A DNA stretch of 64,000 nt from Photobacterium arenosum (GTDB taxonomy: Bacteria > Pseudomonadota > Gammaproteobacteria > Enterobacterales > Vibrionaceae): contig NZ_JACYTP010000002.1 of NCBI RefSeq assembly GCF_014841115.1, forward strand, positions 372,001 to 436,000. The letters run 5' to 3'. The stretch's first letter is position 1; every line of letters starts with the position of its first letter. Both the position numbers and the translations under genes were made by a program. Below the pieces are notes generated by a model, which saw nothing but the letters and a program-made list of their open reading frames with translations, had not been told where the DNA came from and did not search any database. This document shows, in pieces, positions 52,340-61,441 of this stretch.

Positions 52340-53614
52340 TCAGAAGCGGGTATCGACTAAGTGAGTGACGCAATCTGTGTCGTCAGCCACACAGATATAA
52401 CGCCATTTGTCGAAGGTCAGGCAGGGGTGTGAGGTCGAGAACACCAGAATATCTCCGACTTTCAGATCGCAATCGGCCGGCACATTAACAAAGGTATGCT
52501 GATCCATGATCGCGGTGGCTTCCAGTCCCTGCACATTCAGCGGCTGGCCGTCGCGGAATCCGCGCTCGACAAGGGGCAGCCCGGCATCAAAAGCCACATC
52601 CCGTTTACCCATGCCGATCACAGCTTTGCAGGCTTCAGGCACAGACAATACATAGGCCCACAGTTCAAGGGCGGACTCCAGATCGCCGCCCAGTTCACAG
52701 GCGTAGCCCTGATTGTGTTTCGCCCGGGACATGACCTGCTGCTGAGCATCCTGATAAATGCCTGTGTCGTGGATCAGATAACAACCCGGACGTATGATGG
52801 CATTTAAGTGCGGATGGCATGAAAACTCATCTGCCACAATGTCGTACCAGGCAGAACCTGCCCCTGTGACAATCGGGCTGTCGACTGTGATCAGTTTTTT
52901 CTCGGCCAGTTGCTCGACCAGCATCACGGCATCGCGCAGAAATAACCGGATCTTATCTTCAGCATCCGCGCCGTGGATTACACCTTCGTAAACCTCCAGC
53001 CCGTGCAAAGTCAGACCTTTGGCGGCTTGAATGAAGCCAGCCAGTGTCTCCACTTCTTCGTGATTACGGCACCCGCACCGCCCGCCAGGAACACCGTATT
53101 CAATCAGCACATTCAGCGTGAGAGACGCATCTGAAAAGAAGTGGCTCAGCTGAGCGGCGTTTTCACAGGAGTCGACACAGCAATAGAATTGTGCGCCGTG
53201 CTGGCGCATCAGCCGGGCAATCAGTGCCATGTTGGCTTTGCCGACTAACTGATTGGCCATCAGAATATGTCTGGCGCCCGCCATTGCCGCTGTCTCGGCC
53301 TGAGCGGGAGTGGCTACAGTAATTCCCCAGGCACCGGCTTCCAGCTGCTCTGAAAACAGCGCCGGTGTCATTGTGGTTTTACCGTGCGGCGACAATTTCA
53401 CCTGATGATGATTGGCGAACTGCTGCATCCAGTTCAGGTTATTGTGGATAGCCGATTTCCGGATCACGGCAGCAGGAAGGCAGATTTCCTCGTTAATCAG
53501 GCTGTATTGACCGTCACTTTTTTCATCTACCCACACACCTTTGGTGCCTGCAGGAAAGTTTTTGTGATCGAATTCTTGGTATTTACTAACATGCTTTTTG
53601 TTTGCTTGAGGCAT
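52340..53614 (-). CDS. PLP-dependent D-amino-acid deaminase (DSD1/D-threonine-aldolase-like); candidate D-glucosaminate dehydratase
   Basis: The 424-residue protein has an alanine-racemase-type PLP barrel: KLSPHGKTTMTPALF (residues about 75-89, Schiff-base lysine in HGKT), EYGVPGGRCGCR, and the C-terminal metal-site histidine-cysteine motif STSHPCLTF. These proteins dehydrate or deaminate D-beta-hydroxy amino acids such as D-serine. The gene diverges from rpiR and faces a deacylase, RidA, transporter, KDG-kinase and KDPG-aldolase set, so D-glucosaminate, which would give 2-keto-3-deoxygluconate, is a better guess than D-serine. Confidence 0.85.
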   Translation of the reverse strand: MPQANKKHVSKYQEFDHKNFPAGTKGVWVDEKSDGQYSLINEEICLPAAVIRKSAIHNNLNWMQQFANHHQVKLSPHGKTTMTPALFSEQLEAGAWGITVATPAQAETAAMAGARHILMANQLVGKANMALIARLMRQHGAQFYCCVDSCENAAQLSHFFSDASLTLNVLIEYGVPGGRCGCRNHEEVETLAGFIQAAKGLTLHGLEVYEGVIHGADAEDKIRLFLRDAVMLVEQLAEKKLITVDSPIVTGAGSAWYDIVADEFSCHPHLNAIIRPGCYLIHDTGIYQDAQQQVMSRAKHNQGYACELGGDLESALELWAYVLSVPEACKAVIGMGKRDVAFDAGLPLVERGFRDGQPLNVQGLEATAIMDQHTFVNVPADCDLKVGDILVFSTSHPCLTFDKWRYICVADDTDCVTHLVDTRF

Positions 53615-53783
53615 TGGTTATTCTCCTAACATAGCCTTTAGGCCTTGCCACGTATGACTTGTGGCGTAATGATAGTATGCCTGATGTTAGAAACTATCAA
53701 ACAATGCGAGATGAATTGTGCGGTTTCTCACTGTTTGTTACCGCCCGTCTTACTAGTATTCACCCCATAGAGGAAAGGCAGCC
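53615..53783. promoter_or_regulatory. Divergent control region of the catabolic cluster
   Basis: This 169-base region lies between the deaminase gene (minus) and the rpiR gene (plus) and must hold both promoters. Half-sites TAGAAAC (near 53691) and GTTTCT (near 53725) form a widely spaced inverted pair that could bind the RpiR protein; the evidence is thin. Confidence 0.35.
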
Positions 53784-54647
53784 GTGACCATTGAAGTGGA
53801 CATAGTGTCCAGAATTACAGAGTGCTTCCCTCAATTAAGAGAAGCAGAAAAAAAAGTCGCCCGCCTGGTGATGGACGATTTAAGTGGTGCAGCGTCTGCC
53901 AGCATCACAGAGCTGGCTGAAGAAGCCGGCGTCAGTGAAGCCACTATCACCCGCTTTGCCAAAGCGGTGGGCTGTAAAAATGTGCGCGACCTGAAAATGA
54001 AGTTGGCCCAGTCACTGGCGGTAGGACAGAGATTCATCCATGAGAGCCCGGATGAATCGGGGATCCAGGGGGTGTATGAGTCGATTAAGAACGTCATCAA
54101 CATCAACCGCAAAATAGTGAACGAGGCGGATGTCGCCCGAGCCGTTGAAATGCTGCTTAATGCCCGTCAGGTGTTGTCAATCGGGATGGGGGGCGGCTCT
54201 ACCATCCTGTCTCAGGAGCTGCAGTTTCGCTTGTTCCGCATTGGCTTTGCCGTCAGTGCTTACAACGATGGTCTGTTAGCCAGGATGGTGGCCTCAACGG
54301 CCGACAGCAAAGATGTGATGGTTGCGCTGTCAGTCACAGGTTATACGGCTGAAGTGGTTGAACCGGCGTCTATTGCCAAGCAGTACGGGCTGAAGGTGAT
54401 CGCCATAACCGCACCGGATTCACCGCTGGCAAAGGTCAGTGATGTGGTGCTGCCGCTGGTCACGGATGAAACCGACTTCATTTATAAACCCTCGGCCTCG
54501 CGGTACGCCATGATGGCATTGATTGATGTGCTGTCGACTGAACTGGCACTGAGCCAGAAGCGTCGTTCCCGCGACAGGTTGCGCCGGCTGAAACTGGCGT
54601 TAGACAGCCACAGGGGCGGCGATGATCGCCAGCCGTTGGGAGATTAA
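53784..54647 (+). CDS. MurR/RpiR family regulator with SIS domain
   Basis: A GTG start with AGGAAAGG upstream gives a 287-residue protein. Residues 1-80 hold the RpiR helix-turn-helix (ITELAEEAGVSEATITRFAK and AVGCKNVRDLKMKLAQ). Residues about 125-260 form a SIS sugar-phosphate-binding domain (LSIGMGGGSTILSQELQFRL, VALSVTGYTAEVVEPA). Such proteins sense sugar phosphates, here perhaps KDPG or KDG. It sits between the deaminase and the rest of the cluster and likely controls both sides. Confidence 0.92.
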   Translation: MTIEVDIVSRITECFPQLREAEKKVARLVMDDLSGAASASITELAEEAGVSEATITRFAKAVGCKNVRDLKMKLAQSLAVGQRFIHESPDESGIQGVYESIKNVININRKIVNEADVARAVEMLLNARQVLSIGMGGGSTILSQELQFRLFRIGFAVSAYNDGLLARMVASTADSKDVMVALSVTGYTAEVVEPASIAKQYGLKVIAITAPDSPLAKVSDVVLPLVTDETDFIYKPSASRYAMMALIDVLSTELALSQKRRSRDRLRRLKLALDSHRGGDDRQPLGD

Positions 54648-54708
54648 CCCGCCAGCCTGATGTATCCCGGCATGGTGGTATCCAAGCATACAAAGAGAAG
54701 GAAAACGC

Positions 54709-56148
54709 ATGCATTTTGAGACCGTATTCCGCCATGTCACCATTGTTGATGGCACAGGTGCTGAGGCGTATCAGGCTGATCTGGCCATCAAGGATGGCCG
54801 CATTGCCGCCATTGGTGATCTGGCTGGGTGTGAGGCAACTCAGATCATTGATGGTCAGCATCTGGCCCTGTCTCCGGGTTTCATTGATGTCCATACCCAT
54901 GACGACACCAATGTCATTCGTTTTCCCGACTGCCAGCCGAAGATCAGCCAGGGTGTTACCACTGTGATTGTCGGTAACTGTGGTATCAGTGCTTCTCCTG
55001 CGACTCTGGCCGGGGATCCGCCAGATCCCATGAACCTGCTGGGCAAACAACAGGACTTCAAGTACCCGACATTTGCCGCTTACGCAGACGCCGTTCGTCA
55101 GGCGCAGCCGGCGGTCAATGTCGCGGCGCTGGTCGGCCATACCACTTTGCGTAATAACGTGATGGATGACTTGTACCGTGCTGCCAGCGAGCAGGAAATT
55201 TCGGCAATGAAAGCGCAGTTAAAGCAGGCGATGGCAGACGGTGCGTTAGGGTTAAGCTCCGGTCTGGCTTATGCCTCGGCTAAACAGGCGCCAACGCAGG
55301 AAGTGATGGCGCTGGCGGAAGAACTGGCGGCATTCGGTGGTATTTATACCACTCATATGCGCACTGAGTTTGAGCAGATCCTTGATGCCATGGATGAAGC
55401 GTTCCGTACCGGCCAGCACGCTAAAGTGCCTGTGGTGATTTCGCATCTTAAATGTGCCGGTGCCGGCAACTGGGGACGGACGGTCGAAGTGCTGGAGCGA
55501 ATGGAATCGGCCGCTCAGCGCCAGGATGTTGCCTGCGATTGCTATCCGTATTCCGCCAGTTCATCAACTCTGGATCTGAATCAGGTCACAGACGACATCG
55601 ACATCTTTATCACCTGGACTGAAAAGCACCCGCAATACGCGGGCACCATGCTTAAAGACATTGCCAGCGACATGGGCCTGCCGCTGATGGAGGCGGCCAA
55701 AGCTCTGCAACCTGCCGGTGCCGTGTATCACTGTATGGATGAAGCCGATGTTGAGCGTGTACTGAAGTATCGCCTGACCATGGTGGGTTCAGACGGTCTG
55801 CCCAATGATCCGCACCCGCATCCGCGGTTGTGGGGCGCATTCCCCCGCGTGCTGGGTTATTACAGCAGAGAGCGCAAGCTGTTCTCTCTTGAGCAGGCGG
55901 TACACAAAATGACGGGCATGTCGGCAAAGCGTTTCGGCCTGCAAGACCGTGGCGTGATTGCGCAAGGCGCGCATGCTGATCTGGTGCTGTTTAACCCGGA
56001 CACCATTAAGGATGCAGCCAGTTTCGAAAACCCGATTGCCGCCGCAGAAGGCATTGAGCTGGTGATGGTGAACGGACAGATAAGTTACCGGCAGGGCCGG
56101 GTCAGCCCGCAACGTCATGGTCGTTTTCTGACCAGACAACAATCCTGA
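54709..56148 (+). CDS. N-acyl-D-amino-acid deacylase (amidohydrolase family)
   Basis: The 479-residue protein has an amidohydrolase metal site (PGFIDVHTHDDTNVIRF) and D-aminoacylase landmarks: VGNCGISASP with the bridging cysteine, GHTTLRNNVM, GLSSGLAYAS, YTTHMRTE, SHLKCAG and MVGSDGLPNDPHPHPRLWGA. It releases the acyl group from N-acyl-D-amino acids; in this cluster N-acetyl-D-glucosaminate is a likely substrate. AAGGAA precedes the ATG. It follows rpiR by 61 bases and is followed by ridA. Confidence 0.93.
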   Translation: MHFETVFRHVTIVDGTGAEAYQADLAIKDGRIAAIGDLAGCEATQIIDGQHLALSPGFIDVHTHDDTNVIRFPDCQPKISQGVTTVIVGNCGISASPATLAGDPPDPMNLLGKQQDFKYPTFAAYADAVRQAQPAVNVAALVGHTTLRNNVMDDLYRAASEQEISAMKAQLKQAMADGALGLSSGLAYASAKQAPTQEVMALAEELAAFGGIYTTHMRTEFEQILDAMDEAFRTGQHAKVPVVISHLKCAGAGNWGRTVEVLERMESAAQRQDVACDCYPYSASSSTLDLNQVTDDIDIFITWTEKHPQYAGTMLKDIASDMGLPLMEAAKALQPAGAVYHCMDEADVERVLKYRLTMVGSDGLPNDPHPHPRLWGAFPRVLGYYSRERKLFSLEQAVHKMTGMSAKRFGLQDRGVIAQGAHADLVLFNPDTIKDAASFENPIAAAEGIELVMVNGQISYRQGRVSPQRHGRFLTRQQS

Positions 56149-56191
56149 CTCACACCGAATTTTTAGCAGTGAACATTATCGGAGAAAAAAT

Positions 56192-56584
56192 ATGGCGATC
56201 ATTCGTTATGGCGTAGAAGGCGGAACAGGAACCGGCGGTCAGCATTTGCCTTTTGCACGTGCAACTCAGGCGGGCGGATTTTTGTATGTGTCCGGGCAGA
56301 CGCCGATGACAGACGGCGAAGTGGTTGAAGGCGGCATTGTTGATCAGTCGCGTCTGGCGATTCAGAACTGTGTCGATATCATGGCTGAAGCCGGTTACGG
56401 CCTGGAAGATGTGGTGCATGTGAAAGTGGTGCTGACCGATTCACGCTATTTCCAGTCTTTCAATAAAGTCTTCAAAGAGTTTTTTGGCGAGCATCCGCCG
56501 GCGCGTATCTGCATGGTGTGCGATCTGGTTGTCGATGTGAAAGTCGAAGTGGATGTGACTTGCTACCGTGAAGATCGCCGTTAA
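56192..56584 (+). CDS. ridA: RidA family enamine/imine deaminase
   Basis: The 130-residue protein has the RidA/YjgF trimer fold: GGFLYVSGQTPMTDGEVVEG, CVDIMAEAGYGLEDVVHVKV and the active-site arginine in HPPARICMVCDL. RidA speeds release of ammonia from reactive enamine/imine products of PLP dehydratases. Its place beside the PLP deaminase is thus mechanistically sensible. It lies 43 bases after the deacylase. Confidence 0.94.
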   Translation: MAIIRYGVEGGTGTGGQHLPFARATQAGGFLYVSGQTPMTDGEVVEGGIVDQSRLAIQNCVDIMAEAGYGLEDVVHVKVVLTDSRYFQSFNKVFKEFFGEHPPARICMVCDLVVDVKVEVDVTCYREDRR

Positions 56585-56805
56585 TTGGCTGAGCTTTATC
56601 GGAAACGCTGAAGCCTGAAATATCGCAAAAACAATCACTCTGAGCTGGAATATATCAGACGGAGATAGAGAAAAAGGGCTGGCAATGCACCAGCCTATAA
56701 AAAGCAAATTACTGAAATGAAAGCTCAATTCAGTAATACATGGGATAACCAAGCAGGTTCATCCCCAAGCAAATAAAAGCAATGACGGATTATAAGAGGT
56801 ATGGA

Positions 56806-58296
56806 ATGAACAGTACACTCTTTCTCACCGGATTCGGTGCATATGTGGTGTTTATGATCTGGTTGGGATGGTTTGTGTCCCGCTCGCAGAAATCGGGTGA
56901 AGATTTCCTGCTGGGCGGACGCGGTCTCCCTTTATTCCTGATGTTAGGGACAACAGTGGCGACTATGGTCGGTACCGGTTCCAGTATGGGGGCAGTGGGT
57001 TTCGGCTATAACAATGGCTGGGCCGGTGCGCTTTACGGTATTGGCGGTGCGTTGGGTATCCTGCTGCTCGCCTGGTGGTTTGCGCCGGTGCGTAAGCTGA
57101 ACTTCATGACCATGAGCGAAGAACTGGCTTATTACGTGGGCGCTAACAAAGCGGTCAAAAACGTGGTCGGATTGCTGATCTTCATCGCTTGTATCGGCTG
57201 GCTCGGCGCCCATATTCTGGGTGGTGGTCTGTATCTGGCCTGGATAGCCGATATCGACCTGAACACCGCCAAAATCATTATCGCTGCTGCCTTTACAATT
57301 TATGTGGTGATAGGTGGATATACCGCTGTGGTATGGACAGATACCATTCAGGCCGTCATTCTGTTTGCCGGTTTTATCCTGATGGCGGTGCTGTCAGTCA
57401 ATCAAATTGGTGGGTTGGAAAATCTGTACGCAGCCATGGACCCTGCCGCTGTCAGCCTGTTGGGTATTGATAAACTGGGCGGTCTGCCTGCACTGTCTCT
57501 GGCCACTGTGGTGGGGGTGGGTATCTTAGCCACGCCGTCCTTCCGCCAGCGTATTTACTCCGGCAAGAATGTGTCTACTATCCGGCGCTCTTTCGTGATG
57601 TCCGGTGTGCTGTATCTGTTTTTCTCTATCATTCCGGCCATCATTGGTATGTCAGCCCATGCGATCAATCCCGAGCTGAATAACGCCAATTATGCCTTCC
57701 CGTACATTGCAGCAACGGTATTGCCAGTCGGCATTGGCATGGTCGTGCTGATTGCCGGTCTGTCAGCCACTATGTCCAGCGCCAGCTCGGATGCCATCGC
57801 CGGGGTGTCTATCTTGCTGCGCGATGTCTTCATCCTGTTCACCGGCAAAGTGCCTTCCAAAGACAAAATGGTGCTGTACTCACGCCTGTCGCTGGTGATC
57901 GTGATTGGCATGGCGCTGCTGTTTGCCCTGACCTCCAATGACATTATCGGCTATATCACCAAAATGATTTCCACCGTGATGTCAGGCATGTTTGTCTGCG
58001 GCATGCTGGGACGCTTCTGGCAACGTTACACTTGGCAAGGCGCGCTGGCGACACTGGCCGGTGCATCGGCGGCCTCCTTTGCCATCATACTGAATGCCGA
58101 GTGGGGCGCTTACTGGGGCAACCCCTGTATCCCTTCTGTGATCACAGCGCTGGCCGCCGGTGTTGTCGTCAGCCTGGTCACACCTGCCAACAAGGTAACG
58201 CCAGCTCAGGCGAAAGCCATTCTGGATGCAGAACGTGAAGCGATGGAAAACACTGTTCAGAAGGACATCGGTACTCAAGCAGCTTGTGCGAAATAA
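56806..58296 (+). CDS. Sodium:solute symporter (SSS family)
   Basis: The ATG at 56806 follows AAGAGGT at 6 bases; an ATG at 56782 is less supported. The 496-residue protein has about 13 hydrophobic helices and SSS landmarks: RSQKSGEDFLLGGRGLPLFL near residue 30, GTGSSMGAVGFGY, and SATMSSASSDAIAGVSI-like sequence (residues about 320). It uses the sodium gradient to import a small solute; given the neighbours, an amino-sugar acid is likely. It starts 222 bases after ridA. Confidence 0.92.
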   Translation: MNSTLFLTGFGAYVVFMIWLGWFVSRSQKSGEDFLLGGRGLPLFLMLGTTVATMVGTGSSMGAVGFGYNNGWAGALYGIGGALGILLLAWWFAPVRKLNFMTMSEELAYYVGANKAVKNVVGLLIFIACIGWLGAHILGGGLYLAWIADIDLNTAKIIIAAAFTIYVVIGGYTAVVWTDTIQAVILFAGFILMAVLSVNQIGGLENLYAAMDPAAVSLLGIDKLGGLPALSLATVVGVGILATPSFRQRIYSGKNVSTIRRSFVMSGVLYLFFSIIPAIIGMSAHAINPELNNANYAFPYIAATVLPVGIGMVVLIAGLSATMSSASSDAIAGVSILLRDVFILFTGKVPSKDKMVLYSRLSLVIVIGMALLFALTSNDIIGYITKMISTVMSGMFVCGMLGRFWQRYTWQGALATLAGASAASFAIILNAEWGAYWGNPCIPSVITALAAGVVVSLVTPANKVTPAQAKAILDAEREAMENTVQKDIGTQAACAK

Positions 58297-58462
58297 TTAG
58301 CTGAAACTTGTAAAAATGCAGGTCTTTGTGATGAACCAAGGCCTGCATCATGAATTAGGCTTTAATTAGAAGCGGTTAACCTGTGCTGTTGGTGTCGGTA
58401 AGCAGTCCTCAACGCAGAAGGTTTGCTGGCTCTAGTGTTCAATCTCATTGAAGGGTACCAGT

Positions 58463-59383
58463 GTGAAAATCGCATTTTTTGGTGAATGTATGGTCGAGTT
58501 AAGCGGCCAGCCACTGCGTCGTACGTTTGGGGGAGACACCTTAAATACGGCGCTGTATCTGTCGCGTTTAGGGCGTTCCCGCCGACTGGATGTCAGCTAT
58601 GCGACAGCGCTCGGAAAAGACAATATCAGTCAGGATATGTTGTCTGCCTGGCAGGAAGAATATATAGATACGCGGCTGGTGCGACGTCTGGAAGACAAGT
58701 TACCCGGTTTGTATCTGGTTGAAACCGAACCTAATGGCGAGCGTCATTTTCATTACTGGCGCAATGACAGTGCGGCGAAGTTTTATTTCGCCTCAGACGT
58801 GACGCCATTGGAAAAGTCAATTGTAAACAAAGAGTTTGATGTGTTTTATATCAGTGGTATCAGTCTGGCCATTCTGGCTGAAGAAGCCAAAGCCATTCTG
58901 ATCACCTTACTGGAAAAGCACAAAGCCAACGGTGGCAAAGTCGTCTTCGATAATAACTTCCGTCCGCAACTGTGGACGGCGAAACAGGCACAATACTGGT
59001 ACAAACAGGTGCTGCCATTTGTTGATATTGCTCTGATCACAGAAGACGACGATCACAAAGTGTGGGGCCAGAGTGACGTGATCGAACGGTGCCGCGATCT
59101 GGGCTGCCATGAGGTGGTTATCAAACGCGGCGCTGCACCCTGCGTGGTGGTGACCGGTTTGCAAAACCATCAATCCGAAGCCTGCGAAGTAGCGGCCAAT
59201 CCGGTCGGCAATGTGGTGGATACCTGTGCTGCCGGCGACTCATTCGCTGCCGGATACCTGGCGGGACGCTTAAGCGGGCAAACCGCCAGTGTTGCCGCTG
59301 AGCTGGGCCATCAACTGGCCGCAATCGTTATTCAACACCCAGGCGCGATTATTCCGTCTGAAGCTATGACAGACATTATGTAA
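58463..59383 (+). CDS. kdgK: PfkB family 2-keto-3-deoxygluconate-type kinase
   Basis: A GTG start at 58463 follows AAGGG; a TTG 15 bases earlier is not as good. The 306-residue protein begins KIAFFGECMVELSGQ and has the KdgK substrate-binding region FGGDTLNTALYLSRL, then the PfkB signature DTCAAGDSFAAGYLAGRL near residue 250 with the catalytic aspartate in AAGDSFAAG. It phosphorylates 2-keto-3-deoxygluconate to KDPG. The KDPG aldolase gene starts 14 bases later. Confidence 0.9.
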   Translation: MKIAFFGECMVELSGQPLRRTFGGDTLNTALYLSRLGRSRRLDVSYATALGKDNISQDMLSAWQEEYIDTRLVRRLEDKLPGLYLVETEPNGERHFHYWRNDSAAKFYFASDVTPLEKSIVNKEFDVFYISGISLAILAEEAKAILITLLEKHKANGGKVVFDNNFRPQLWTAKQAQYWYKQVLPFVDIALITEDDDHKVWGQSDVIERCRDLGCHEVVIKRGAAPCVVVTGLQNHQSEACEVAANPVGNVVDTCAAGDSFAAGYLAGRLSGQTASVAAELGHQLAAIVIQHPGAIIPSEAMTDIM

Positions 59384-59397
59384 GGAGCTAGAAGTTA

Positions 59398-60030
59398 ATG
59401 TCTCAATCCCTGATTGAAAAACTGAAACAATTTAAAGTCATTCCTGTTATTCAGATCAACAGTGTTGAACAGGCCGTTCCTCTGGCGAAAACCCTGGTTG
59501 AAAATGGCCTGCCTGTCGCCGAAGTGACTTTCCGTACCGACGCTGCGGCGGAAGCGATCCGTCTGATGCATGAAGCGTATCCGTCGCTGTGTATTGGTGC
59601 CGGCACTGTGTTGAATGCCGAGCAGGTTGATCGCGCACAAGCTGCCGGTGCAGAGTTTATTGTTGCACCGGGCCTGAACCCGAACACGGTTCGCTATTGT
59701 CAGGAAAAGGGCATTGCTGTGGTGCCGGGCGTGAATAACCCAAGCCAGATTGAACAGGCGCTGGAGCTGGGGCTGAATTTTCTGAAATTCTTCCCGGCAG
59801 AAGCGTCTGGTGGTATCAACATGGTGAAATCCCTGCTGGCACCTTATGTTGATGTCAGCCTGATGCCAACCGGCGGGATCAGCAAAGCGAACGTTCGCGA
59901 TTACCTGGCCGTTGATCGTGTGCTTTGTTGCGGCGGAACCTGGATGGTGTCACCGGCACTGATCGACAATGGTGACTGGGATGAGATCGGTCGTCTGGTG
60001 CGTGAAGCCGTCGAGCTGGTTCGCGACTAA
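59398..60030 (+). CDS. eda: KDPG/KHG aldolase
   Basis: The 210-residue protein starts MSQSLIEKLKQFKVIPVIQI. The catalytic glutamate lies in VAEVTFRTDAA (near residue 43), phosphate-binding in GAGTVLNAEQ, and the Schiff-base lysine in LKFFPAEASGGINM (near residue 133). It splits KDPG into pyruvate and glyceraldehyde-3-phosphate. It starts after AAGGAG and is the last gene of the cluster; a strong terminator follows. Confidence 0.96.
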   Translation: MSQSLIEKLKQFKVIPVIQINSVEQAVPLAKTLVENGLPVAEVTFRTDAAAEAIRLMHEAYPSLCIGAGTVLNAEQVDRAQAAGAEFIVAPGLNPNTVRYCQEKGIAVVPGVNNPSQIEQALELGLNFLKFFPAEASGGINMVKSLLAPYVDVSLMPTGGISKANVRDYLAVDRVLCCGGTWMVSPALIDNGDWDEIGRLVREAVELVRD

Positions 60031-60060
60031 GTCACGACTTTCATTCTTGTTTGAGCTGTG

Positions 60061-60090
60061 TGCCACTCCGTGAACGGGGTGGCATTTTTT
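60061..60090 (+). terminator. Terminator of the catabolic cluster
   Basis: A 10-bp stem (TGCCACTCCG at 60061-60070, CGGGGTGGCA at 60075-60084, one T-G pair) with a 4-base loop is followed by six T. It lies 31 bases past the eda stop. Confidence 0.92.
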
Positions 60091-60091
60091 G

Positions 60092-60844
60092 TTATGTTGC
60101 CGAACCTGATGAATCGAAGCGGCATTGTGTCAGATGTCCTTTGGTATCAAACACCAGGGCTAAGTTATCTGTCTGGCTCTGGGAGAACTGGGCCATACAA
60201 GTGTTTTTGGCCAATTGTGTCTGACTCTTTTCGCCGCTACTGATGACCACATCCACGCCCTGAATGGCTTGCAGCAAGGCAGGTGAAACGCTGGCCGGAT
60301 ACTGGCTTAATAACACGATGTTTTTGATACCTTTGACTTGCAGACGGTCGACGCTGTTGCGCAGTAACTCAAGATCCTGTTCCTGCAAGCTGTCAGTTTG
60401 ATCATGATACGGATTGATTAACGCCAGATACGCCACCTGCGTATTGCCATACCAGCGAATCAGCGCGTCCGCCCGGCCTTTATAGCGGTTATAGGCATAA
60501 ATACCTGTCTCACTCTGCTTCAGCCCAAAATCAATGTTGCTCGCCAATACCGGATAATTCGCCTGTGGCAGCAGGTTCACCGAATCTTTGTATTCCCGTA
60601 CTTCAGAAGTAATGGCTGTGATATAGGAAAACGGCTGACGTTCCACATTCGGATTTTGCGCAGAATAAAAGGTGATGCCATCACGGCTGGGCAGGGTGAC
60701 ATGATCAAGATCAGCCTGACTTGGCGAAGGCGGCAACTGAGTCAGAAAGCGAACCTGCAGATGAGCGCTATCCTGCAGGCTGGGCGTGCAGCCTGCCAGC
60801 AAGGAACCCATCAGAAGAAAAAGGCAAAGGATGAAACGGCGCAT
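60092..60844 (-). CDS. Lipoprotein with 5'-nucleotidase-like segment
   Basis: The 250-residue protein begins MRRFILCLFLLMGSLLAGC, a lipoprotein signal with lipobox LLAGC. NYPVLASNIDFG and VKGIKNIVLLSQYPA recall the middle of UshA/5'-nucleotidases, but the metallophosphatase motifs (D-x-H, GNHE) at the N-terminus are missing. It may be a degenerate or binding-only relative, attached to the outer or inner membrane. It is a single gene convergent with eda. Confidence 0.65.
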   Translation of the reverse strand: MRRFILCLFLLMGSLLAGCTPSLQDSAHLQVRFLTQLPPSPSQADLDHVTLPSRDGITFYSAQNPNVERQPFSYITAITSEVREYKDSVNLLPQANYPVLASNIDFGLKQSETGIYAYNRYKGRADALIRWYGNTQVAYLALINPYHDQTDSLQEQDLELLRNSVDRLQVKGIKNIVLLSQYPASVSPALLQAIQGVDVVISSGEKSQTQLAKNTCMAQFSQSQTDNLALVFDTKGHLTQCRFDSSGSAT

Positions 60845-61219
60845 AACAATATCGGAATGTGATCTGGGTCGCTATTTTCTGCTTTTTGCAAGGAAATGAC
60901 AAGGGGCCAGATGACATGGTGTAAGAGCGGGTGGCAGTAAAATCGGTAAAATGAAAAAAGTCGGGTGGCTGTTTTCATCTGCAGAGGGGGCTAACTCCCT
61001 CTTATAGCGCTGAAAACCCAACAAACGCTCATACCGTAACGGGCAAAAAACGAGAAGAAAGACAGGTTTTGAACGCAAAATAATCACTCAGTTCAAAATG
61101 ATGAATTTTGCAGTTGACTCGATCTCTCCATTGCGTAGAATGCATCCCGTACCGCAACGGAGGCTAACGACGAAGCGGTCATGGTAATAAACGATAACCG
61201 AATCGGTTCATCAGTTTAA
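60845..61219. other. Gene-free stretch with the tRNA promoter
   Basis: These 375 bases separate the lipoprotein gene from the tRNA genes. A promoter with -35 TTGACT (61114-61119) and -10 TAGAAT (61136-61141), spacer 16, lies in the last third. The GC-rich discriminator (GCATCCCG) after the -10 is of the kind that makes stable-RNA promoters sensitive to ppGpp. The rest holds no clear signal. Confidence 0.55.
61114..61141 (+). promoter_or_regulatory. Promoter of the tRNA cluster
   Basis: TTGACT at 61114-61119 and TAGAAT at 61136-61141 are separated by 16 bp. Transcription should start near 61148 and run through the three tRNA genes to the terminator at 61538. Confidence 0.65.
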
Positions 61220-61293
61220 GGCGCGTTGGCAGAGTGGCTATGCAGCGGATTGCAAATCCGTGTACCTCGGTTCGACTCCGGGACGCGCCTCCA
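61220..61293 (+). tRNA. tRNA-Cys (anticodon GCA)
   Basis: The 74-base cloverleaf begins GGCGCGTT and ends ACGCGCCTCCA with the CCA encoded. The anticodon loop reads GATTGCAAATC (anticodon GCA), and the T-loop is GGTTCGACTCC. It closely matches E. coli tRNA-Cys. Confidence 0.96.
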
Positions 61294-61296
61294 TTT

Positions 61297-61372
61297 GCGA
61301 CACTAGCTCAGTTGGTAGAGCGCAACCTTGCCAAGGTTGAGGTCACGAGTTCGAACCTCGTGTGTCGCTCCA
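61297..61372 (+). tRNA. tRNA-Gly (anticodon GCC)
   Basis: The 76-base cloverleaf begins 3 bases after tRNA-Cys. The acceptor arms GCGACAC and GTGTCGC pair fully. The anticodon stem-loop is CAACCTTGCCAAGGTTG with anticodon GCC, the T-loop is GTTCGAACC and CCA is encoded. Confidence 0.96.
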
Positions 61373-61441
61373 GATTTTATAGTCACGACAAAATGTCGGT
61401 ACTAAAGATGGTGTCTAACCCATCGCAATCCAGAATTGCGT

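Noticed and set aside
58318..58346. Hairpin after the symporter gene (GCAGGTCTT and AAGGCCTGC)
   Set aside because: A decent stem with one G-T pair but no T-run, and the next gene continues the same pathway. Not called a terminator.
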